NCBI RefSeq assembly: GCF_050271975.1
Contig: NZ_CP189850.1
Span: 3,054,131 to 3,118,130, forward strand
DNA: 64,000 bases
Reading direction: 5' to 3'
DNA from: Litorimonas sp947503715
GTDB lineage: Bacteria > Pseudomonadota > Alphaproteobacteria > Caulobacterales > Maricaulaceae
The translations under genes were made by a program, and so were the position numbers. The notes under the pieces were generated by a model. It did no database searches and was not told the DNA's origin. It saw only the letters and a list, made by a program, of their open reading frames with translations. Positions 8,385-15,845 of this stretch are shown here, piece by piece (the first letter of the stretch is position 1; each line of letters opens with the position of its first letter).

Positions 8385-8747
8385 TCAATCGAACGCGGCT
8401 TCGGTCAGGACCGCGCGGCCCAGTTCCGTGAAATACGCGGACTCGGTGACCCAGCCCCCTTCCCGCAATTTCGCGAACAGGTCGGCGGGCAGGACGAAAC
8501 TGTCATGGGATCCGGTGATGACGCAGGACACGGGGGCTTTGTCCGGGCGCGGAAAACTGACCGCTTGGGAAATGATCCCGCAATTGTGGATGCCACGCAG
8601 GGCATCAATGATGTCATCCGATGGCAGCTCGACGGCGTCGGGTTTCGCGGGTTTGCCAAAAATCTTCGCGGTCAGACCTTTGAACCATTTCGGTTGATGG
8701 GTCAGGGCGGCGGGGGAAATCGGGGTGAGAGAGGGTGACGGTTGCAT
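8385..8747 (-). CDS. Hypothetical phage protein (120 aa)
   Basis: The frame opens at a TTG at 8792, but the ATG at 8747 has an AAAGGA ribosome site 6 nt upstream and skips a Pro/His low-complexity leader, so it is preferred. The C-terminal half (residues 60-115) reads as a compact domain, PVSCVITGSHDSFVLPADLFAKL then FTELGRAVL, perhaps a winged helix. No family is recognised. Confidence 0.6.
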   Translation of the reverse strand: MQPSPSLTPISPAALTHQPKWFKGLTAKIFGKPAKPDAVELPSDDIIDALRGIHNCGIISQAVSFPRPDKAPVSCVITGSHDSFVLPADLFAKLREGGWVTESAYFTELGRAVLTEAAFD

Positions 8748-8762
8748 GTGGCGTCCTTTCGC

Positions 8763-8789
8763 GGGGGTGGGTGGGTTTGGGTGGGTGGG
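8763..8789 (+). other. G-run cluster with quadruplex potential
   Basis: Six runs of three or more G separated by one to three T (GGGGGTGGGTGGG, then TTT, then GGGTGGGTGGG) lie in the 45-bp gap between two operon genes. The G-rich strand is the template for the leftward genes, so the transcript is C-rich here. A quadruplex in the template could slow polymerase or replication; this is inferred from the pattern alone. Confidence 0.5.
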
Positions 8790-8792
8790 CAA

Positions 8793-9137
8793 TCAGCCCT
8801 GTGAGGTCTTGGCCAGTTTGGCTTTGCGCCGCGCCATTTCGCGGGCCCCATGATGCGGGATGCCGGCGGCCAGCCAGTTGACCTGCACTTCGTCCTTGGC
8901 TTTCACGGCCCGCCCCAAACGCGCCCGTCGAGCGGTCCCTTGGCGCGGCGGTTCCTTCCGGCGCAGACTGCGTTTCAATCGCCAATTCGCGGCAGGCATC
9001 GGGGCGGGCGGCAGGGGGACCCGCACACCGGACACATTCACCTTCAACCCGGGCCAGATCCAATTCCCGCGACGGTCATGGACGGGTGAGTCGGGCCAAC
9101 GGTCAGCGGGCAGGTCATTTTGCGGGGCGTCTTTCAT
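8793..9137 (-). CDS. Basic hypothetical phage protein (114 aa)
   Basis: A very basic protein. The start, MKDAPQNDLPADRWPDSPVH, leads to a short aromatic stretch RGNWIWPGLKVNV, then an Arg/Lys-rich middle (RLKRSLRRKEPPRQ) and a helical C-terminus with HHGAREMARRKAKLAK. There is no signal peptide. The gene lies 22 nt after the upstream gene with a GGACACCCC stretch before its ATG. I do not recognise it; nucleic-acid binding is a guess from charge. Confidence 0.55.
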   Translation of the reverse strand: MKDAPQNDLPADRWPDSPVHDRRGNWIWPGLKVNVSGVRVPLPPAPMPAANWRLKRSLRRKEPPRQGTARRARLGRAVKAKDEVQVNWLAAGIPHHGAREMARRKAKLAKTSQG

Positions 9138-9159
9138 GGGGTGTCCTTTGGGTTTGGGA

Positions 9160-9576
9160 TCAGGTGTCGAGGTCGGCGCGGTGCGCGGGGCGGGCGTCGG
9201 GAGTTTGGCTGCGCCGCCAGCGATTGCTGTTCACGGCATTGATGATTTGGGCGTGGGTCAGGGCTTCGAAATCATCCGTTGCCGCGGCCAATCCCGCCCC
9301 CGCGATCCAGAGGGCGCGGGCGACCATGGGCCAGCGGGCCTGTTGCATGACAATCGTCTGGTCCAGTGTCGCGAGGGCTCGCGCCAGTTCCATGCGGGTC
9401 AGGTGTTCCCGCGGGGATTTGGCGGCAGATTCGGTGGCCAGCCAGAGGCGCTGCGCCTGCGTCATGCCCCCCTGCCCCGAATCCAGTGGCAGGGTCGGGG
9501 TCACGCGGGCGGGCTTTGGCGACGGCCGCTCACCACCATTGAATGTTGCGGCCTGGGCGGATGTGGCGAAATTCAT
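9160..9576 (-). CDS. Hypothetical phage protein (138 aa)
   Basis: The start overlaps the stop of the CII-like gene by 4 bp. Residues 35-110 look all-helical (REHLTRMELARALATLDQTI, then two Ala-rich helices), with low-complexity ends. No motif or family is recognised. Its place between early regulators and the replication genes fits an early phage protein. Confidence 0.6.
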   Translation of the reverse strand: MNFATSAQAATFNGGERPSPKPARVTPTLPLDSGQGGMTQAQRLWLATESAAKSPREHLTRMELARALATLDQTIVMQQARWPMVARALWIAGAGLAAATDDFEALTHAQIINAVNSNRWRRSQTPDARPAHRADLDT

Positions 9577-10043
9577 GACACGCTCCGCAACTTGTTTTTG
9601 CGGGCGTCGAAATGGTCCAGAGCGTCATCCAGCTGCCCCCGCAGATCGCGCAGGTTGGCGGCCTCGGCCTCGGTGATGATGCCGTCACGCGTGGCCTCTG
9701 CCGTGGCGGCGGAGAGTTGCGCCGTCAGGGCGGTGAGGCCAATGCTCTGTTGCGTCAGGTCGGGGCGGGTGTCGCAATCCAGTGCGGTCACGCCCTGCAC
9801 CGCGGCGAGGGCAGCGGTGACAATCGGTTCCCCGCACCACGCTTCCAGCGCGAGGATTTGATCGAGGCGGGGGAAATCCGTCTTGGTCGCGTTTTGGAAA
9901 TTGCTCATCTGGGATTTGCCGAGGCCGATCACCTCGCCCGATTTCACCAACCCACCGCACGCGGAAATCAAGCGGCGCATGTGGAAACAGATGTCAGACC
10001 GTGTCAGGTCCGGATGCAGGTCAAGCGGAGATGGTTGAGTCAT
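9573..10043 (-). CDS. CII-like/HTH phage regulator (156 aa)
   Basis: Residues 17-75 carry a helix-turn-helix in the CII/Cro style: ICFHMRRLISACGG, SGEVIGLGKSQMSNFQNA, then a hydrophobic helix around LDQILALEAWCG. The C-terminal half is a likely coiled coil (ATAEATRDGIITEAEAANL, followed by LRGQLDDALDHF), which would permit oligomer formation as in CII proteins. A 14/16 match to the operator repeats of this element lies 20 bp before the start (10063-10078), so the gene may be under repressor control. Whether it activates or represses is not known. Confidence 0.68.
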   Translation of the reverse strand: MTQPSPLDLHPDLTRSDICFHMRRLISACGGLVKSGEVIGLGKSQMSNFQNATKTDFPRLDQILALEAWCGEPIVTAALAAVQGVTALDCDTRPDLTQQSIGLTALTAQLSAATAEATRDGIITEAEAANLRDLRGQLDDALDHFDARKNKLRSVS

Positions 10044-10285
10044 GATGTGGCCTTTGCATTCAAAACGGTTTTGACGGTCGCCGACCGAGTTGGGTGGAAC
10101 AGTGTGCGGTTTTTCCAGTTGAGGGGGAGGCTCGCCGCCGCTAGGTCTTCAAGGGCTGAAATGAGGACCTGTCCAAAGGAGGAGACGTTTTGACTAAATC
10201 GCAACGTCCGGCGACGAGCCGGAGCGGGACGCACAACCGGGGCTCGGTGTGCGACCCAAGGGGGGGATGTGAAAGAATGGCGCAT
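10040..10285 (-). CDS. Possible small protein (81 aa)
   Basis: The ATG follows the TGA of the Cro-like gene directly (TGAATG), and the stop overlaps the next ATG (ATGA), the same coupling seen along the operon. The first half is Arg/Pro/Ser-rich and uninformative; the second half (ALEDLAAASLPLNWKNRTLF) looks more protein-like. The end of the frame contains an operator-like sequence, so this stretch could instead be mainly regulatory. No family is recognised. Confidence 0.38.
   Translation of the reverse strand: MRHSFTSPPWVAHRAPVVRPAPARRRTLRFSQNVSSFGQVLISALEDLAAASLPLNWKNRTLFHPTRSATVKTVLNAKATS
10063..10078 (+). promoter_or_regulatory. Operator-like site (14/16 match) before CII-like gene
   Basis: AAACGGTTTTGACGGT differs at two positions from the GAACGGTTTTGTCGGT repeats near the repressor gene. 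It lies 20 bp upstream of the ATG of the CII-like gene, in position to control an internal promoter. Confidence 0.4.
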
Positions 10286-10573
10286 TCAGGCCGCCAGTTT
10301 CGTGACATCAATCGCGGGTGGAATGTCCGCCGCGGTGAGCCGGTCGGGGAAAAAATGGACCGGGCGGATGCCCCAAGAGTTTTCATCCGACAATTGCAGA
10401 AGGGTTTTCTGCTGACCGCTCGTGAACTGCCCGACTTTCGCGCGGGAAGTGAGCGTGGTCGTCGGAATGTTCATGGCGCGCGCCAAATTAGCCTGCACAC
10501 CTCCGAAAAACTGGGTCACGATGAAATCAACAGCGTTTCCAGTTACGAGCGTTTGAACGGTTTTGTCGGTCAT
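10286..10573 (-). CDS. Cro-like HTH regulator (95 aa)
   Basis: A small HTH protein: FFGGVQANLARAMNIPTTTL is followed by SRAKVGQFTSGQQKTLL and a tail ending HFFPDRLTA, a pattern like the Cro/YdaS proteins that sit opposite phage repressors. A GTG at 10582 is also in frame; the ATG at 10573 is preferred. It is the first gene of the leftward operon and divergent from the CI-like repressor gene. One copy of the 16-bp operator repeat overlaps its first codons and another lies just upstream, so the repressor probably blocks it. Confidence 0.72.
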   Translation of the reverse strand: MTDKTVQTLVTGNAVDFIVTQFFGGVQANLARAMNIPTTTLTSRAKVGQFTSGQQKTLLQLSDENSWGIRPVHFFPDRLTAADIPPAIDVTKLAA

Positions 10574-10632
10574 TTGCTCCACATGAACGGTTTTGTCGGT
10601 TTCTGCAAGCGATTTTGTGCGAATTTATCGGT
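10555..10632. promoter_or_regulatory. Operator cluster between the divergent Cro-like and CI-like genes
   Basis: Two identical 16-bp copies of GAACGGTTTTGTCGGT start at 10555 and 10585, exactly 30 bp apart (about three helical turns). A weaker copy (12/16) covers 10617-10632. The region must hold the promoters of both divergent genes, so binding here would set the lysis-lysogeny type choice. Each copy contains two CGGT half-elements 9 bp apart in the same direction, which is unusual for a dimeric repressor and leaves open an iteron-like role. Confidence 0.65.
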
Positions 10633-10659
10633 CACTCCCTCTTTCGGCGAGCTAAGCAC

Positions 10660-11286
10660 ATGAATTTAGGTGAAAGAATTCGAGAGCACCGAGAGCGCAA
10701 AGGCTTGTCATTGCGGCAATTATCAGATGAAATCAGTGTGGCTGCCTCGACCATTGGAGACTGGGAACGCGGCGACTCACGCCCAAGACCGAAAGCGCTC
10801 GCAAAGGTCGCAAGCTATTTTGGAACCACACAAGCCGAGCTGGAATATGGTCGGGGCAATGTCGCGCAACCTGTTGAGAAATTTGACCATGTCGAAGTGC
10901 CAGGTCAAAGCAGTTGGTCAGTGCCGATGCGCGGTTATGTGGGCGCAAACACGGAGTTCACGCCCTTTGAGGATTTCGACGAGATGATTGAAACACGGGT
11001 TAAACCCGTGCCCTCCACATTCGCCATGGTTGTGGACGGAGACAGCATGAAGCCCCCATTCGGGCATGGGACAGTGTTGTTGGCGTCCCGCAGGGAAAGC
11101 AATCCGGACAAACACATTGGAGATGCGGTGGTGTGCGGACTGCCGGATGGGCGCGTCATTTTTAAAGTTCTGGAACGCGGAACTCGAAACGGCGTTTTCC
11201 GCCTTCACAGTTTGAATTCGAATTATGAAGATCTGTTGGATCAGCGCGTGGATTACGTCCTGCCGCTCGACAATGTGCAGTTCTAA
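10660..11286 (+). CDS. CI-like repressor, HTH plus S24 peptidase-like domain (208 aa)
   Basis: The N-terminus is a Cro/CI helix-turn-helix (MNLGERIREHRERKGLSLRQ, then ISVAASTIGDWERG). The C-terminal domain is LexA/S24-like: MVVDGDSMKP with the catalytic-type Ser, HIGDAVVCGLPDG, then RVIFKVLERG with the Lys. Repressors of this class hold a prophage silent and can be inactivated by self-cleavage after DNA damage. The open frame begins at 10615, but the ATG at 10660 gives the normal HTH start. Operator repeats lie on both sides of the gene. Confidence 0.88.
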   Translation: MNLGERIREHRERKGLSLRQLSDEISVAASTIGDWERGDSRPRPKALAKVASYFGTTQAELEYGRGNVAQPVEKFDHVEVPGQSSWSVPMRGYVGANTEFTPFEDFDEMIETRVKPVPSTFAMVVDGDSMKPPFGHGTVLLASRRESNPDKHIGDAVVCGLPDGRVIFKVLERGTRNGVFRLHSLNSNYEDLLDQRVDYVLPLDNVQF

Positions 11287-11317
11287 AACAGAGTGTTGAG
11301 ACACATCCAGACATCAC

Positions 11318-11355
11318 GAACGGTTTTATCGGTTGACGTGAACGGTTTTATCGGT
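11318..11355. promoter_or_regulatory. Operator pair upstream of the rightward integrase arm
   Basis: Two copies of GAACGGTTTTATCGGT, at 11318-11333 and 11340-11355 (22 bp apart), differ from the left cluster by one base (A for G at position 11). They lie between the repressor stop and the first gene of the rightward arm, so the repressor could control the integrase operon too. Confidence 0.6.
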
Positions 11356-11390
11356 TTCTTTTGGGAACGAAACCGGAACCAAGAACCTTC

Positions 11391-11666
11391 ATGCCTTACG
11401 CACCGCCGCAACAAAGGGAGCCTTTCCCGTCTGCCGAGACGCGCATCCACCGCCGTGATTTGTCCTGCGGAAAGCCCGCGTTCATTTGGGGTGGCATTGC
11501 CACACGCAGTCGCAAAACCCTTATTGCCGCGAGCTGTTGGACCTTGGCGAATGCCAGCGCTCAGGCCGATATCTGGCTCACCGAATATTCTAAATGTGGC
11601 GACCTTGACGCGGCATTGGCACGGGTCATGGCGGCGCGGGACAGCACGGATGGCGACTCGGCATGA
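11391..11666 (+). CDS. Hypothetical protein upstream of integrase (91 aa)
   Basis: The ATG at 11391 is preferred to an in-frame TTG at 11361, which would sit against the operator repeats. The product has a basic N-terminal half and a helical C-terminal part (LDAALARVMAARD). The stop overlaps the next start by 4 bp (ATGA). Its place just before the HTH and integrase genes suggests a role in excision control, but no motif proves it. Confidence 0.6.
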   Translation: MPYAPPQQREPFPSAETRIHRRDLSCGKPAFIWGGIATRSRKTLIAASCWTLANASAQADIWLTEYSKCGDLDAALARVMAARDSTDGDSA

Positions 11667-12010
11667 GTTTCGATGCGTCAGAATTTCGGACGATTTCCGA
11701 TGTCGAAGCGGCGGAGTTGCTGGGCCAGAACCTGCGCGAATTGCGCAAGGTCATCGATCAGCTGGGCTGCTGTCTGCGAATCGGGAAAGGTTCTCGCCGT
11801 TTGACGCCGGCGCAGATGCGTATCCTGACGCGGCACTTGGAAGCTGAGCCATGTTGCGACTCGACAAAAGGCCGTCCGGCATCTGGCGCATTCGTGGCAC
11901 GCACCACGGAGTCAAAATCGACCAAAGTGCTCGAACGCGTGAAAAATATGAGGCGGACATCATCCGCGAAAAACTTGAAGCCGACATCTTCAACCAGGTC
12001 TTCGGCCTAA
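11663..12010 (+). CDS. Small HTH/excisionase-like protein overlapping the integrase gene (115 aa)
   Basis: Residues 5-60 look like a short HTH of the excisionase/PrtN type (FRTISDVEAAELLGQNLREL, then QLGCCLRIGKGSRRLTPAQM). The last 53 codons run out of frame through the start of the integrase gene (from 11851); that part is Ser/Thr/Arg-rich. Similar arrangements are common in alphaproteobacterial phages as I recall them. The real C-terminus could only be fixed by experiment. It probably directs integration versus excision. Confidence 0.62.
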   Translation: MSFDASEFRTISDVEAAELLGQNLRELRKVIDQLGCCLRIGKGSRRLTPAQMRILTRHLEAEPCCDSTKGRPASGAFVARTTESKSTKVLERVKNMRRTSSAKNLKPTSSTRSSA

Positions 12011-12867
12011 CAAAACCTGAAAATGATTTCACCTTCGCGGATGCCGTGACGCGGTGGCTGAATGCTGGCAAGCAGGTGGACCCCTTTCCCTATCTTGAAA
12101 AAATCATCGAGGTCATGGCCGATGACAAACTGGCCGACATGACACAGGGCAAGATTGATGCGCGATCATTTGAGGTATTCCCCACGCAGGCCGATGCAAC
12201 CCGTCGCCGGCATTTTTACACACCCGTGAGTGTCATTTTAAAATTTGCGGCGGCGGATCGGATGATGCCTTTCCTTCCCCTCAATCGGCCCAGCGGTCGA
12301 ACGAAAAAAGTGCCACGCATTTTCACGCCTGCAGAATTCGAAACGCTCATCAACGCAGATCCTGATTTCGCTGAAACACTGACCTTTCTGGTTGGAACAG
12401 GCGCCAGAACGTCGGAAGCCTTCGGTTTGGATTGGAAACATGTCAGTTCGCAGAGCAACCGCGTGACCTTTTGGGACACGAAAGGGCAGCTGGTCAGGTC
12501 AATTGATCTGGACGTCCGCACTCGCAGCATGATGCCTCCTCGCCATCCGCAAGGCGGGCCAGTGTTTCGATCGCCGGAAAACGGAAGTCCATGGTCGAAA
12601 AATCAAGATAATAATCGTTTTTACGGGCCCGCTCTTCGGATGCAGAGGCTCGCAAAACGGCTTGGCATTCCGAAATTTAGCCCTCACACATTTCGTCACA
12701 CATGGGCAAGCTGGCACTACGCCGTTCACACTGACCTCGTTCTGTTGCAGCGGGACGGAAAATGGGCGGACTCGAAATCCGTGCAAGTTTATGTGCATCT
12801 TGGAAGCCCTGATCTAGGAAAAGAGGTGCAAAAAGCTGGGTGGTTTCAGCGCAATTCTGGGCATTAA
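11851..12867 (+). CDS. Tyrosine recombinase/integrase of element 1 (338 aa)
   Basis: It catalyses site-specific integration and excision. Catalytic residues can be seen in order: Arg186 in VGTGARTSEAFGLDW, His279 and Arg282 in HTFRHTW, Trp305 in the KWADS stretch, and the nucleophile Tyr314 in VQVYVHL. The N-terminal arm (MLRLDKRPSGIWRIRGTHHG) and a SAM-like core-binding region at 55-140 precede. The gene ends 66 bp before a 49-bp tRNA-Arg fragment, which is therefore its probable attachment site. Confidence 0.92.
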   Translation: MLRLDKRPSGIWRIRGTHHGVKIDQSARTREKYEADIIREKLEADIFNQVFGLTKPENDFTFADAVTRWLNAGKQVDPFPYLEKIIEVMADDKLADMTQGKIDARSFEVFPTQADATRRRHFYTPVSVILKFAAADRMMPFLPLNRPSGRTKKVPRIFTPAEFETLINADPDFAETLTFLVGTGARTSEAFGLDWKHVSSQSNRVTFWDTKGQLVRSIDLDVRTRSMMPPRHPQGGPVFRSPENGSPWSKNQDNNRFYGPALRMQRLAKRLGIPKFSPHTFRHTWASWHYAVHTDLVLLQRDGKWADSKSVQVYVHLGSPDLGKEVQKAGWFQRNSGH

Positions 12868-12933
12868 CTGGGCAGAAAGAGAATGCCTACAAACTAACGC
12901 ATTGTTTTGTTTGGTTTATTTATGAGCACAAAA

Positions 12934-12982
12934 TGCCCTCCGAAGGCAGAGGTCACAGGTTCGAATCCTGTCGGGTGCGCCA
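12934..12982 (+). other. attR/attL junction: 3' half of tRNA-Arg(CCG)
   Basis: These 49 bp are the 3' half of a tRNA: anticodon loop CTCCGAA (anticodon CCG), variable loop, T-arm GGTTCGAATCC, acceptor strand CGGGTGC and encoded GCCA. The 5' half is missing; the bases before it are AT-rich and unrelated, so it cannot be a functional tRNA. It marks the border between element 1 and element 2. The crossover of element 1 may be in the anticodon loop, as for many integrases. Confidence 0.85.
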
Positions 12983-13256
12983 CCAAAAATATCTAAACCC
13001 TTGTTTTTTTTATAAAAATAAAATCCTACTAGAGATGTGCCTAGCCTAGTGCCCAGCGGGGGAAATCGCGACCTACAGAGAAAGTGCGAATTCAAAGGCT
13101 GCTATAACTCAATATATTCTGTAGAATTGCGGCATTAGCCAGAAGAGGCAGCGAATTACCGATATATAAAATAAATTAAGAAACGTAAATCAGTACACCC
13201 CCAATGCCCCCCCAAAGCCCTTATTTTTACGCTTTGAGCGAGGCAATCCTCGAATC
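12983..13256. other. Left end of element 2, non-coding, with arm-type sites
   Basis: AT-rich non-coding DNA. Positions 13037-13058 contain GTGCCTAGC and GTGCCCAGC, which recur at the right end of the element at 22163-22193. These are probably recombinase arm sites. I see nothing else. Confidence 0.5.
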
Positions 13257-15842
13257 TTATACCAAATACTTAGCTGCCAAATCACCATCAAAAACAGAAA
13301 CCGCTGTCGACGCATCAAGAACCGCATCCCGCACGCTAGGCTCTGTCATATCCAAAACCCGAAACTCGCCAGATTTCATTTTTGCTATTGAGTCAATGCG
13401 TCGGAACAACCCTTGGTTTTTTTCGGCGTATCGTGCCAATCCCTGCAGCTTAGGCAAGGCGTCGCTGAGATAAGTTCCATGTGGATCAACAATGTCTGCC
13501 ACAATACTCCCATCAGTCAGTTTTGAGAAGCAAAGGAAGTCTGGCCTTACTATGCGTGCTACCCCGTCCATATCATAAGAGATACCAAGAGAGTCTTGGC
13601 TCGTTCGCGATGGATTGCGATACCAAGCCAAGAATTCAGACCTACTCATCTCAGCATTCAAGACTTCCCTTTCTTCCGGATTGAATGTGTCAGGGAACAA
13701 GCCTTCTTCATCGCACATCAAATGCTTATGATATCGAGGGATTACGACCGTTTCACCATTTGGCTCTTTCGCTTCGGTCATCTGAAGCCAAGCCATAGGT
13801 CGGGCAAGGTCTACATCCAGCGGATCGGCACTCATCTCTCGAATATCACGATATACATCTTGGCGTTTATCGTTGAGGCTTTTGATAGAGACACGATGTT
13901 CTGTGAGCCAAGTTTCAGCTAATTCCTCGGCAGCTAAATCCAACTTGCTTTTGATCTCCGGTACTAACCCCATCGCCGCGATGTCAGTATGCGCGTCGAT
14001 CAACGCTTCCTCTTCATCGTCAGCATTGTCAATTTGCGCGGCCAAGTGTTCACTATACGACTTGGCAAGATCAGGAGAGATCAATCGACCCGCGCGCTTA
14101 TAGGCGTCTTCAATCACCGCGTAATCGGCAGCTTCGACGAATTCATTAAACGTCTTTTTTTGTGACTTCACATCTGCGCTAAGAGTTGCCCCCCCTATCT
14201 CCAAAACACCTTCACGCGCAGCTTTAACATCCACCTTATAAGTCACGGCCAACCCATCTAAGACCGCATGCATGCGCTTGTGGGCTTCCTTCCCAGCGTT
14301 CGGCAATATCCCATCGACCGCCAATTCATGCGCTAGGATCGTAAGGCGTCTTATAGGCTTGGCCTGCCGCTTAGGTAGGCTTTGCGAAGGTAGAGATGTA
14401 AACTTCTGCCAGACGGCTTCTGGCACATCAGGGTTAGGAACAAGATCGATTGGGTTAATCAACACACGACGATTCAGACTAGCTCCGCCAGCTTCACTGC
14501 CATGCATCAACGCATCAACGACTTGCTCAACCGTCTTGCGATTGAAGTGCGGCAGGAGACAATCAACAGAGTTAAGCAATTCATTGCCCGGTATCCGTCG
14601 TGCCAAAGGCGTCCTTACCATACGACCCAAAAGCTGGGTTATGTGGGTATTGTCGGTTGCGGCTCTAAAAGAGACCATGACTTCCGCACGCGGACAATCC
14701 CAGCCCGTACTAATCGCATCTTTGGCAATCAGGATACGCACCCAGTCGTCATCTTGAACGCGTTGAGGCAAAATATAGGGCACACTAAAAGAACCAAAAG
14801 TTTCCGTTCGATGTTCGCCAAGAACGTTTGCGACACAACCTTCATCAAGATCAGGCCATTCGTCGAATATGGTTTGAAGCCACAAGCCAATTTCATCAGG
14901 ATCAGGATTGTTCGGCACCTGTAAAACCATAAGTGGTTTCACCACGCTGGCTTCACCTTGCGACGCGGCATAGTCCGCCCAAGCTTTAGAAATTTCGCGA
15001 AGTTTTCCGGCACCCCTTCGCAATAGGACAGTCGTCATATCGCCAACCTCATCGGGCACATCCAGATTGACCGTATCTTTAAGAAGGCCTGAATCTTGGA
15101 CCTTTGTTGAGTCGACAATCACATTAGGCAAAGTCGACAATTTCGGGATGCCTTGGATGGCGTCATTGAACCGCTCAACCGTTGCGGAAATGCCCCAGAC
15201 GATGGGTAAGCCCGGCACGCTACCCTCGCCGCCAATCAATCGAGTGACAATAGTTTTCCGCCCAGAAGCCGTCCCCTTCATGCCGCGATGAGCTTCATCG
15301 AGTACAAGATAGAGAGTTAGATCAGGATCATCTATGGTGTTTTTGATCGTTTCCCAAATTGTATGAGAGCGCCCATCAGGCGTGAGAGGCAAGCCCTCTT
15401 GAGTGAGTAAAGTCTTGTCGTCATCATCATGACCACGCACTAGCAAGCTTTTCTTCGATAGCTTTTGAGTATTGAGAAAATAGACCTTACCCGGATCGAA
15501 ACGTTCCCGACTGAAAGTGTTCTCTACCGTCACCAAATCAGAAACGGTCAATTTATCAGACGCATCCGAAAGGCGAAACTTGGATTGCTCATTTAGGGAC
15601 GGATCATCACTGAACCAAACAACAACCGCGCCCGGATCAGGCTCAAAATCAAAATCAGCACTTCCAAAGAATAGAGCTTCAATCACCGCCGCTGCCATAA
15701 CGGTCTTACCCGCGCCCGTTGTCGCAGTCAGAGAGAAGGCTTGCTTGTCCCCGTCTTCATGCCAGCGCTTTCGCGCCTTCCTAAGGTTCGTCAGTACATC
15801 ATCAACGGCATCTTCTTGATAATCTTTGAGTGTATATTTCAT
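13257..15842 (-). CDS. Type III restriction enzyme, Res subunit (861 aa)
   Basis: The ATP-dependent helicase-nuclease subunit of a type III system. SF2 motifs are present: motif I TATTGAGKTVMAAA at 39-52, DEAH-type VLDEAHRGM near 182-190, SATVERF, and motif VI ITQLLGRMVRTP. A C-terminal PD-(D/E)xK-like segment reads RPDFLCFSKLTDGSIVADIVDPHG around 760-785; its last acidic residues are not the usual ExK, so cleavage needs checking. It follows the Mod gene with a 3-nt gap and must act with it. Confidence 0.88.
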   Translation of the reverse strand: MKYTLKDYQEDAVDDVLTNLRKARKRWHEDGDKQAFSLTATTGAGKTVMAAAVIEALFFGSADFDFEPDPGAVVVWFSDDPSLNEQSKFRLSDASDKLTVSDLVTVENTFSRERFDPGKVYFLNTQKLSKKSLLVRGHDDDDKTLLTQEGLPLTPDGRSHTIWETIKNTIDDPDLTLYLVLDEAHRGMKGTASGRKTIVTRLIGGEGSVPGLPIVWGISATVERFNDAIQGIPKLSTLPNVIVDSTKVQDSGLLKDTVNLDVPDEVGDMTTVLLRRGAGKLREISKAWADYAASQGEASVVKPLMVLQVPNNPDPDEIGLWLQTIFDEWPDLDEGCVANVLGEHRTETFGSFSVPYILPQRVQDDDWVRILIAKDAISTGWDCPRAEVMVSFRAATDNTHITQLLGRMVRTPLARRIPGNELLNSVDCLLPHFNRKTVEQVVDALMHGSEAGGASLNRRVLINPIDLVPNPDVPEAVWQKFTSLPSQSLPKRQAKPIRRLTILAHELAVDGILPNAGKEAHKRMHAVLDGLAVTYKVDVKAAREGVLEIGGATLSADVKSQKKTFNEFVEAADYAVIEDAYKRAGRLISPDLAKSYSEHLAAQIDNADDEEEALIDAHTDIAAMGLVPEIKSKLDLAAEELAETWLTEHRVSIKSLNDKRQDVYRDIREMSADPLDVDLARPMAWLQMTEAKEPNGETVVIPRYHKHLMCDEEGLFPDTFNPEEREVLNAEMSRSEFLAWYRNPSRTSQDSLGISYDMDGVARIVRPDFLCFSKLTDGSIVADIVDPHGTYLSDALPKLQGLARYAEKNQGLFRRIDSIAKMKSGEFRVLDMTEPSVRDAVLDASTAVSVFDGDLAAKYLV

Positions 15843-15845
15843 GGT

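Larger units (their letters stand above)
1..12982. mobile_element. Prophage-like integrated element 1 (right part; left end outside window)
   Basis: A GC-rich block with phage replication and regulation genes (primase, D5-type helicase, J-domain protein, cytosine methyltransferase, CI-like and Cro-like regulators) and a terminal tyrosine integrase. It ends on the right at a 49-bp piece of a tRNA-Arg 3' half. No capsid, terminase or tail gene lies in the visible part, so a complete phage is inferred only if such genes lie left of position 1. A phage-derived plasmid-like or satellite element remains possible. Confidence 0.75.

Noticed and set aside
10190..10663. Rightward frame across the repressor control region
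   Set aside because: It crosses the operators and the Cro-like gene; no motif or ribosome site.
12934..12982. Functional tRNA-Arg gene
   Set aside because: Only the 3' half is present; acceptor 5' strand and D-arm are missing.
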